Positions 5,315 through 10,371 of a DNA stretch of 10,371 nucleotides are shown here, one piece after another. A model generated the notes under the pieces. That model ran no database searches, was not told where the DNA came from, and was given only the letters and a program-made list of their open reading frames with translations. Position 1 is the first letter of the stretch. Every line of letters begins with the position of its first letter. The translations under genes were made by a program, and so were the position numbers. The stretch lies in contig CAZGZR010000092.1 in the NCBI GenBank assembly GCA_964529745.1, positions 1 through 10,371 on the forward strand, written 5' to 3'. Source of the stretch: RBG-16-57-9 sp964529745. GTDB taxonomy: Archaea; Thermoproteota; Bathyarchaeia; TCS64.

Positions 5315-6544
5315 CTATAGCGCTCCCAACCGCTTCGCCGCCAGCTCCAACAGGTCTAGCACCTCGATCTTGACGCCTCTCTCGCGGACGCCGTCCGTGA
5401 ACGCCAGCTTGCAGGCGGGGCACGCCGACACGAGGACGTCGGCGCCCTTCTCCTTCGCCTCCGTGAGCCTCTCGGTCACGATGCCCAACCTCATCTCGTT
5501 GTCCACCGCTTGGAGGAGGCCGCCGCCGCCGCAGCACCTCACGTCGATGCCGTGCTCCTCGAACTCCAGCGGCGCCGTCGTCAGGTGGCTCAAAGCCTCC
5601 CGGGGCGCCTCGATCACGCCGCCGAGCCTCGACAGCTCACAGGGGTCGTGGTAGATGACCTTCTCATCGGTGGACTCTAGGTTGAGCCTCCCGGACGCCA
5701 GCAGGTCCCTCAGGTACTCCACAGCGTGCAGTATCTCGAAATCAGGCTCCCGGCCCAGCAGCTTGGGGTACTCGAACCTGAAGACCCTGTAGCAGCCCGC
5801 GCACCCGGTGATCACCTTCTTGACGCCTCTGGACTCCAGGGCCTCGACGTTGTGCAGCGCGTACTCCTTCGCCGTGTCCTCGTCCCCAGACAACAGGCTA
5901 GGGTTGCCGCAGCACCACTCGTCCTCCCCGAGGACGGTCCAGTCCTCGCCGACCTCGTCTAGGATGGAGGATATGCTGAAGGCGACGTCGTGGTTGGCCC
6001 CCTTGAACGCCGTGGTGCAGCCCACGAAGTACGCCACCTCGGCCTGCTCCTTCTCGGGGACCTCGTCGAGGCCGGTGTAGTCCACCCAGTCGAGGCGTTC
6101 ATCGGGCTCAAGGCCGTACGGGTTCATGGATTCCTCGAGCATGTCACCGAGCCTGGCGACGTTCTGGGGCGTACCGCCAAGATCGGCTACTATCTCCCTC
6201 ACCCTGCACCAGAGCTCGTGGGTCTGGAACCCGAAGGGGCACGACTCCATGCATCGGCCGCAGAGGGTGCAGTGGTACGCGCTCTCCGAGAGCCTTTCCA
6301 CGTCCTCCTCCGTGACCTCGGTGTCACCGAAAAGCCTCTTCAGGAAGCTGTGCTTCTTGTCGTAGAGCTTCACGGCCATGGCTGATCTCACGCCGGGGGC
6401 GTAAAGCGGGTCCCCGGACTCGTGGTATGCGGGGCAGTTCTCGGTGCACAGCGCGCAGTGGGCGCAGGTGTCCAGCTCCAACACCTGTCGTCGGGTGAAC
6501 TTGCCCAGGCTATCCTTCGCCCTCCCGTCTGGTTCAGCGGTCAA
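5315..6544 (-). CDS. HdrD/DsrK/Isp2-like iron-sulfur protein with two CCG domains
   Basis: A 409-residue cytoplasmic, membrane-associated electron carrier or disulfide reductase. An N-terminal ferredoxin-like pair holds two [4Fe-4S] sites: C27, C30, C33, C37 (CxxCxxCxxxCP) and C92, C95, C98, C102. Two complete CCG (cysteine-rich) domains follow: C176, C211-C212, C248, C251 and C302, C337-C338, C375, C378. Both match the CX(34)CCX(35-36)CXXC spacing of HdrB/HdrD, where such domains hold a non-cubane cluster that cleaves disulfides. The start is TTG 6544, with AGGAGG seven bases upstream. It overlaps the end of the cytochrome gene by 11 bases, so the two are translationally coupled. In Isp-type hydrogenases the homologous Isp2 links hydrogenase and cytochrome; the alternative is an independent HdrDE-like reductase. 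Confidence 0.88.
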   Translation of the reverse strand: MTAEPDGRAKDSLGKFTRRQVLELDTCAHCALCTENCPAYHESGDPLYAPGVRSAMAVKLYDKKHSFLKRLFGDTEVTEEDVERLSESAYHCTLCGRCMESCPFGFQTHELWCRVREIVADLGGTPQNVARLGDMLEESMNPYGLEPDERLDWVDYTGLDEVPEKEQAEVAYFVGCTTAFKGANHDVAFSISSILDEVGEDWTVLGEDEWCCGNPSLLSGDEDTAKEYALHNVEALESRGVKKVITGCAGCYRVFRFEYPKLLGREPDFEILHAVEYLRDLLASGRLNLESTDEKVIYHDPCELSRLGGVIEAPREALSHLTTAPLEFEEHGIDVRCCGGGGLLQAVDNEMRLGIVTERLTEAKEKGADVLVSACPACKLAFTDGVRERGVKIEVLDLLELAAKRLGAL

Positions 6545-7283
6545 TCATCTTCCTCCTGGAGCCGTATATTGCTGGCGTGATGACGCCCGTGAACATGTGG
6601 ATGAACTTGCTGAACGGTATGTACATGATGAATAGCTGGGTGAGGATTATGTGTGCGTGGAACCAGTGGGAGTTGGGGATGGTCTCCAGGTGCAGCACGA
6701 CGAAACGGGGAATGAACACCACGTTATAAAGTGTTGCAGGCACCCCCTCCGGCGGCACAAGCCTCATCCCTTGACCGGCGACGCTCTTCAACAGGAGAAG
6801 CACCAGCGCCACGTAGTCGTTGGGCATGGAGGTAAGCTGCTTGTTCTCAAGCATCAGCCGCCGCCCTAGGAAGTACAACTGGGTGGCGATGAACACGTAG
6901 CCGACGTAGATGGGCAGCGTATGCACCATGAACTCGGCGAACGCGTGGCCGAAAGCCTCGAACATGTTAATGGACCACACCTGGAAGCCCCTCAGGTGCC
7001 CGAAGACGATGCCCGCCACGCTTCCGTGGAAAAGGAGCAACGCAAGCCACATAGCCTTGTCTGTTTTCCAGGTCTTCCTGAACAAAACGACGTCAAGTAT
7101 AATGTATTTAACGGATTCCACGGGGTCCATCCTTATCTTCTCGTGGTCCGGCGGACTGGAGCGCCACCTCGACACGCGTAAAACTATCCCGATGAACGTC
7201 ACGATTAGGGTGATGTACGGCAGTTTCTCGACAGAGAAAGCATAGATGACCTCTAACAGACTGCTCATGGCGGCCACTTCCAC
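6534..7283 (-). CDS. Diheme cytochrome b, NarI/HdrE/DsrM/Isp1-like membrane subunit
   Basis: A 249-residue integral membrane protein with about five hydrophobic helices (roughly residues 21-37, 76-95, 119-138, 157-170, 205-222). Likely haem ligands are H86 and H96 in helix 2 (LFHGSVAGIVFGH) and H211 and H229 near the C-terminus (HAHIIL, KFIH). The spacings of 10 and 18 equal those recalled for E. coli NarI (H56/H66 and H187/H205), so two b-type haems are expected. The family passes electrons between quinones (or methanophenazine) and a soluble Fe-S partner. The start may be GTG 7283, at leaderless distance from a TATA box, or ATG 7268, which removes five residues. It is the first gene of the operon leading into the HdrD/Isp2-like protein and the CtaB-like enzyme, and is divergent from the hydrogenase genes. 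Confidence 0.88.
   Translation of the reverse strand: MEVAAMSSLLEVIYAFSVEKLPYITLIVTFIGIVLRVSRWRSSPPDHEKIRMDPVESVKYIILDVVLFRKTWKTDKAMWLALLLFHGSVAGIVFGHLRGFQVWSINMFEAFGHAFAEFMVHTLPIYVGYVFIATQLYFLGRRLMLENKQLTSMPNDYVALVLLLLKSVAGQGMRLVPPEGVPATLYNVVFIPRFVVLHLETIPNSHWFHAHIILTQLFIMYIPFSKFIHMFTGVITPAIYGSRRKMIDR
6552..6557 (-). promoter_or_regulatory. Strong ribosome binding site for the HdrD/Isp2-like gene
   Basis: AGGAGG on the minus strand, seven bases before TTG 6544 and inside the end of the upstream gene. It decides for the TTG over an out-of-frame ATG at 6548. Confidence 0.7.
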
Positions 7284-7291
7284 AAACTATC

Positions 7292-7317
7292 TAGCAACCA
7301 CACTATATTTGTTGCTA
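7292..7317. promoter_or_regulatory. Inverted repeat around the TATA box of the cytochrome operon (candidate operator)
   Basis: TAGCAAC (7292-7298) and its exact complement GTTGCTA (7311-7317) are separated by 12 bases. The spacer holds AAATATA on the minus strand (7304-7310), the TATA box of the leftward operon, centred 24 bases from GTG 7283. Half-site centres are 19 bases apart, about two helical turns, as for a dimeric regulator. Binding here would block TBP/TFB. Confidence 0.5.
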
Positions 7318-7401
7318 AACGTTCTCTGATCATTACCCGCCCCATTATTTCAATGATTATGTAATGAAAAAGGCTCTACGCGCGTGTTGAAGTGAAAAGT
7401 T

Positions 7402-7409
7402 CTTTATAC
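7402..7409 (+). promoter_or_regulatory. BRE/TATA promoter of the hydrogenase operon
   Basis: CTTTATAC preceded by the purine-rich GAAAAGTT, a typical archaeal BRE-TATA pair. It is centred 55 bases before ATG 7461, which predicts a leader of about 30 bases. Unlike most genes here, this gene therefore has an untranslated leader, which agrees with the Shine-Dalgarno at 7448-7451. Confidence 0.5.
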
Positions 7410-7447
7410 AATGACAGAAAATTGGTGTGTATAAACAAGGGAAAAAA

Positions 7448-7451
7448 GGAG
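7448..7451 (+). promoter_or_regulatory. Ribosome binding site of the hydrogenase small subunit gene
   Basis: GGAG nine bases before ATG 7461 in an A-rich leader. An in-frame TAG at 7455-7457 lies between the two, so translation cannot begin further upstream in this frame. Confidence 0.65.
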
Positions 7452-7460
7452 AAGTAGAAT

Positions 7461-8438
7461 ATGTCGGAAATCGATAAAATACACGTGATCTGGCTGCCGG
7501 GTCAGGCATGCACCGGCTGCACAGTTTCGCTTCTGAACGCTACAAGCCCGAACCTTCTGGATCTGCTCACGGGGTTCATACCCCAAGCCGCTGGGGTGAC
7601 CCTGGACTACCACGCCACAGTCATGCTTCCATGGGGCGAGGAGGCCCTAAAGGCCGTCGAGGCCGCGGAGAATGGGGAGCTGGCCCCATTCGTGCTGGTT
7701 CTAGAGGGAGCCATACCCGACGAGTCCAAGGCCAAGGAGACAGGGGGCTACTGGTGCGTCATAGGGGAAGACGAGGAGGGCAACCCGGTAACGTTCAACG
7801 ACAGGGTGGACAAGCTGGCTAAGAACGCGGCCGCCATCGTGTGCGTGGGTACCTGTGCCTCGTTCGGAGGCATACCCCACGGCAACCCCAACCCGACGGG
7901 CGCCAAGGGAGCCATGGACTACCTTGGGAGGGGCTGGAAGAGCAGCCTCGGCATACCCATCATCAACATCCCCGGATGCCCGGCCCACGGAGAACACACG
8001 GCTGAGACGCTTGCGTACGCCGTCCTGGCGGTGAGGGGCTACCTCCCACTGCCGGCCCTGGACGGGGAAAACAGGCCACTGTTCCTGTTCGAGCACACAG
8101 CCCACGAGAACTGCCCGAGGGCCGGCCTCTTCGCGGACGGAAAGAACAGCCACGAGTTCGGTGAGCCATACTGCATGGGAACCATGGGCTGCAAGGGCCC
8201 CATAAGCCACTGCGACGTCCCCAAGAGGGGCTTCGTGGAGGGCGTGGGCGGCTGCCCAACCGTGGGCTCACCCTGCATAGGCTGCACCGAGCCCGAGTTC
8301 CCGGACCCGCCGTACAGCCCGTTCCTGTCGAAGGCGCCTGCCAGCTTCTTCGTCATGGAGAAGATACGCAGCTTCGGTGGAAGCGCGGACGCGGTCTGGA
8401 GCAGGATCAAGGACGCGTTGGCCGGGAGAGAGCTGTGA
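7461..8438 (+). CDS. hynS: [NiFe] hydrogenase small subunit, group 1 (Isp-type), no Tat signal
   Basis: A 325-residue electron-transfer subunit of a group 1 uptake-type [NiFe] hydrogenase. Proximal cluster ligands are C17, C20, C132 and C173 (CTGC, GTCASFGG, PGCP). The distal cluster uses H215, C218, C238 and C244 (HENCPRAG, YCMGTMGC). The medial site has C251, C272 and C275 plus C265 exactly where standard enzymes carry the Pro that leaves a [3Fe-4S] cluster, so a [4Fe-4S] medial cluster is predicted. Residue 19 is Gly, and the position five after C132 is also Gly, so the extra cysteines of O2-tolerant enzymes are absent. There is no twin-arginine signal: the protein starts directly at the flavodoxin-like strand and an in-frame stop precedes the ATG. 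No C-terminal membrane helix is present. It is the first gene of the operon, 10 bases before the large subunit. Confidence 0.95.
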   Translation: MSEIDKIHVIWLPGQACTGCTVSLLNATSPNLLDLLTGFIPQAAGVTLDYHATVMLPWGEEALKAVEAAENGELAPFVLVLEGAIPDESKAKETGGYWCVIGEDEEGNPVTFNDRVDKLAKNAAAIVCVGTCASFGGIPHGNPNPTGAKGAMDYLGRGWKSSLGIPIINIPGCPAHGEHTAETLAYAVLAVRGYLPLPALDGENRPLFLFEHTAHENCPRAGLFADGKNSHEFGEPYCMGTMGCKGPISHCDVPKRGFVEGVGGCPTVGSPCIGCTEPEFPDPPYSPFLSKAPASFFVMEKIRSFGGSADAVWSRIKDALAGREL

Positions 8439-8443
8439 GGTGA
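8437..8443 (+). promoter_or_regulatory. Strong ribosome binding site of the hydrogenase large subunit gene
   Basis: GAGGTGA five bases before ATG 8449, overlapping the stop codon of the small subunit gene. It supports coupled translation of the two subunits. Confidence 0.7.
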
Positions 8444-8448
8444 ACTGA

Positions 8449-10158
8449 ATGGTACAGCAAGAGATAACCATAGAACCCGTGACCAGGCTCGAGGGACACC
8501 TCGGAGTCCACGCAAAGGCAGACACTGACACGAAGTTGTACACCGACGCCCGCAGCTTCGGCACCATGTTCAGGGGATGGGAGATCATCCTCAAGGGCAG
8601 GGAGCCCGCGGACGCCATCTGGATCACCCAGAGGACCTGCGGCGTGTGCCCGACGCCCCACGGCGTCGCCGCCGCGATGACGGTGGACATGGCGTACCAG
8701 GCGCCCCCGCCCCCCATGGGGATAGCCGTCAGGAACCTGATCTTGGGAGCGGAGCAGCTATACGACGCGGCGCTGGGATGCCTCATCCTCGAGGGACCCG
8801 ACTACAGCCAGGCCATCGTCGAGAAGTCCAACCCGGACTGGTGGGACGAGGCGAAGGAGACGGAATCCCCCCACGCCGAGAACCACGGATACGCCACCAT
8901 AGCGGACATCATGACCGGCCTCAACCCCGTCTCGGGAAGCCTCTGGCAGAGCTCACTGGCCATCGAGAAGGTGGGCAGGAAGATGGCGTCGCTGCTGGGA
9001 GCGAAGCACCCCCACGTCAACACGCTGGTGCCCGGCGGAGTCGCCAAGACCCTGACCCCAACGGACCTGGAGCAGTACGCATCCATGCTGGCTCAGAACG
9101 TGGCATACGCGAAGCAGTTCGTGCCCGTCATGGACGACCTCCTGGACTTCGTGCTTGGCACGGGATACGAGGAGTGCGGCGCCAGGGAGAACAACATGGT
9201 ATCCTACGGCGCCTACGAGGACCCCACGGCCTACAACGCGAAGTATGAGGACATGGCGGACTGGGCCCTGAAACGGGCGGTCTCACCCGGCGTCATACTC
9301 GACGGCGAATTGAAGACCCAGGACCTGGTCGAGATCAACGTCGGCGTCCAGGAGATGGTGGATTCAAGCTACTTCGACGACTGGGAGGGCAAGCTGGTGG
9401 AGGAGGACCCCCTCGGGAACCCCGTCACCAAGTACCACCCGTGGAACAAGATCACCAAGCCCCACCCCGGAGCATACGGCCAGTGGGACGACAAGTACAG
9501 CTGGGGCACATCGGTGCGCTGGCTGGACTGGAAGGGCGGCGGCGACCTCAACACCGTGGAGCTTGGACCTATCGCCCGTATGTGGGCCACGGCAGCCGGG
9601 AAGCTCGTTCCGGAGTCCACGGGGAGCAGCGTAAAGTTCGCCTTACCCAAGGCCACTGTCATCCCGTACAGGAACGCCGAGGCCATGGAGTTCGAATGGA
9701 AGATACCCGAGAAGGTCAACACCGTGGAGAGGGTGAGGGCTAGAGCCTACTACTACGCCTACTCGGCCTATGTCCTCTACAACACGTTGCTGGCTGGGCT
9801 GGGCCTCGTCAAGGACGGCAAGGCGAAGATCTGGAACAAGTACAAGAAGGCCAAGGACGGCCTAGGCGTCGGCCTCCACGAGGCCATGAGGGGCGGCGTC
9901 GCCCACTGGTGCGTCATGAAGAACAGCCACATCGAGAACTACCAGATCATGGCGCCGAGCACCTGGAACTCCGGCCCCAAGCTGGGCGAAGACCTCGGGC
10001 CCTACGAGGCCGCCATCGTCGGCAGCCCCATATCCGAGGCGGGTGAGCTGACGGGCGTGGACGTGGTGAGGACCATCAGGAGCTTCGACCCGTGCCTAGC
10101 GTGCTCCATCCAGGTCTTCAACGGAGACGAGAAGATCGTCCGCCATCTCGACATCTAA
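8449..10158 (+). CDS. hynL: [NiFe] hydrogenase large (catalytic) subunit, group 1 (Isp-type)
   Basis: A 569-residue catalytic subunit holding the Ni-Fe(CN)2CO centre. The L1 motif QRTCGVCPTPHG gives C64 and C67; the L2 motif SFDPCLACSIQ gives C549 and C552. E15 in VTRLEGH is the likely proton-path Glu. Family segments FRGWEIILKGR, NYQIMAPSTWN and GPYEAA are present. Two departures stand out: the residue after L2 where the maturation protease normally cuts behind His is Q555, leaving a 14-residue tail, and the canopy motif usually EAPRG reads EAMRG (M480-R481). The former could change processing, the latter the second coordination shell. The frame is intact with no sign of decay. It pairs with the small subunit immediately upstream, and a maturation protease gene lies convergently downstream. 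Substrate H2 is certain by family; direction in the cell is not. Confidence 0.95.
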   Translation: MVQQEITIEPVTRLEGHLGVHAKADTDTKLYTDARSFGTMFRGWEIILKGREPADAIWITQRTCGVCPTPHGVAAAMTVDMAYQAPPPPMGIAVRNLILGAEQLYDAALGCLILEGPDYSQAIVEKSNPDWWDEAKETESPHAENHGYATIADIMTGLNPVSGSLWQSSLAIEKVGRKMASLLGAKHPHVNTLVPGGVAKTLTPTDLEQYASMLAQNVAYAKQFVPVMDDLLDFVLGTGYEECGARENNMVSYGAYEDPTAYNAKYEDMADWALKRAVSPGVILDGELKTQDLVEINVGVQEMVDSSYFDDWEGKLVEEDPLGNPVTKYHPWNKITKPHPGAYGQWDDKYSWGTSVRWLDWKGGGDLNTVELGPIARMWATAAGKLVPESTGSSVKFALPKATVIPYRNAEAMEFEWKIPEKVNTVERVRARAYYYAYSAYVLYNTLLAGLGLVKDGKAKIWNKYKKAKDGLGVGLHEAMRGGVAHWCVMKNSHIENYQIMAPSTWNSGPKLGEDLGPYEAAIVGSPISEAGELTGVDVVRTIRSFDPCLACSIQVFNGDEKIVRHLDI

Positions 10159-10163
10159 CTCAC

Positions 10164-10177
10164 TTTTCATATTTTTT
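10164..10177 (+). terminator. Oligo-T terminator of the hydrogenase operon
   Basis: TTTT at 10164-10167 and TTTTTT at 10172-10177 lie just after the large subunit stop in the 25-base gap before the convergent gene. No hairpin is needed or seen. The opposite strand is A-rich here, so this terminator serves only the rightward operon. Confidence 0.6.
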
Positions 10178-10183
10178 ATCGTT

Positions 10184-10371
10184 TCATTCTTTGAGGAATT
10201 CCTCTACGGCAGAGATGGCTATCTCCGTCGCCGGTTTGAGGGCGTGCTCAACCTCAGGTGAGAGCTCCAGGGTGGGGCCTAGTGACTTGGGTTTGCACCC
10301 TATCAGGGTCACCCTTGGCGGCAGCACGCCTATTGCCTTGGCGAACTTCAGAAGGCCCTCCAAGCCTACCT
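10184..10371 (-). CDS. Hydrogenase maturation endopeptidase (HyaD/HycI family), C-terminal part, truncated by window edge
   Basis: The minus strand from the right edge down to the TGA at 10184-10186 gives 61 residues of an open frame whose start lies outside the window. The visible part has the segment RVTLIGCKPKSLGPTLELS, matching the family's usual (V/L)xGxxPxxxxxGxxLSPxV block, then PEVEHALKPA and a C-terminal helix ending AVEEFLKE. These proteases bind nickel in the hydrogenase large-subunit precursor and clip its C-terminal tail after metal-centre assembly. The two metal-binding Asp/His residues of the family would mostly be upstream of the part seen. It converges on the hydrogenase large subunit gene, its likely substrate, with a 25-base gap, and so is not in the same transcript. 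Confidence 0.8.
   Translation of the reverse strand, partial: VGLEGLLKFAKAIGVLPPRVTLIGCKPKSLGPTLELSPEVEHALKPATEIAISAVEEFLKE

Larger units (their letters stand above)
7284..7460. promoter_or_regulatory. Divergent control region between cytochrome operon and hydrogenase operon
   Basis: A 177-base gap free of genes. It holds the leftward TATA with its flanking inverted repeat on the left and the hydrogenase promoter and ribosome binding site on the right. Between them lies an AT-rich middle part with a second imperfectly placed inverted repeat (TCATTAC 7330-7336 / GTAATGA 7361-7367). Regulators bound here could control both halves of the complex together. Confidence 0.55.

Noticed and set aside
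5307..5537. Upstream extension of the CtaB-like frame
   Set aside because: It overlaps the conserved C-terminus of the HdrD-like gene and reads as low-complexity Arg/Gly; ATG 5306 has a proper ribosome site and the family N-terminus.
7330..7367. Inverted repeat TCATTAC-N24-GTAATGA in the divergent control region
   Set aside because: AT-rich with a long spacer and no promoter element placed at it; such a match is likely by chance in a gap of this size.
7461..10158. O2-tolerant (six-Cys proximal cluster) or selenocysteine hydrogenase
   Set aside because: The two extra proximal Cys positions are Gly, and all four Ni ligands are ordinary Cys codons with no in-frame TGA.
1..10371. CRISPR array, insertion sequence, integrase or phage genes
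   Set aside because: No regularly spaced repeats, transposase motifs or att-like duplications were seen; the tRNA-Pro 3' end has no duplicated copy in the window.

Overview
The window reads as archaeal chromosome. Several genes are preceded by an A/T-rich TATA-like element about 25-31 bases upstream of the start codon, which implies leaderless or very short-leader transcripts. TTG starts are frequent, Arg is mostly AGG and Ile often ATA, a tRNA-Pro has its own TATA box, and an archaeal-style oligo-T terminator is visible. The DNA is GC-rich in genes and AT-rich only in the short intergenic gaps. I cannot fix the lineage; an anaerobic, possibly thermophilic archaeon of the Thermoproteota/Bathyarchaeia/Korarchaeia kind would fit, but that is inference.

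Left half (1-4442), housekeeping and small accessory genes: the 3' end of an uncharacterised conserved protein; a dihydroorotase/allantoinase-type cyclic amidohydrolase; an unrecognised 206-aa protein on the opposite strand; a SAM hydroxide adenosyltransferase (DUF62) whose expected catalytic His is replaced by Asp; an ArsR-family repressor; tRNA-Pro(GGG); and a short flavodoxin. Genes are packed very tightly. Two convergent pairs end with stop codons that abut exactly as TGATCA.

Right half (4443-10371), a hydrogen-metabolism locus: leftward runs an operon of a diheme cytochrome b (Isp1/HdrE/DsrM-like), an iron-sulfur protein with two complete CCG domains (Isp2/HdrD/DsrK-like) and a CtaB-like UbiA prenyltransferase (haem O synthase type). 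Divergently, rightward, run the small and large subunits of a group 1 [NiFe] hydrogenase. The 3' end of a hydrogenase maturation endopeptidase gene converges on them from the right edge. Together these are the parts of an 'Isp-type' hydrogenase (HynS-Isp1-Isp2-HynL), here split into two divergent units around a 177-base control region.

Likely working model (inference): HynSL oxidises H2 or makes it, and electrons pass through three Fe-S clusters to the membrane diheme cytochrome and/or the HdrD-like subunit. Unusual points are the absence of any Tat signal on HynS (an in-frame stop lies one codon before the start), a fourth Cys that should make the medial cluster [4Fe-4S], a His-to-Gln change at the protease-cleavage position of the large subunit, a Pro-to-Met change beside the active-site canopy Arg, and co-transcription of a haem-farnesylating enzyme with the cytochrome. 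A cytoplasm-facing H2:disulfide or H2:quinone-type complex with a modified haem is a testable reading of this locus.
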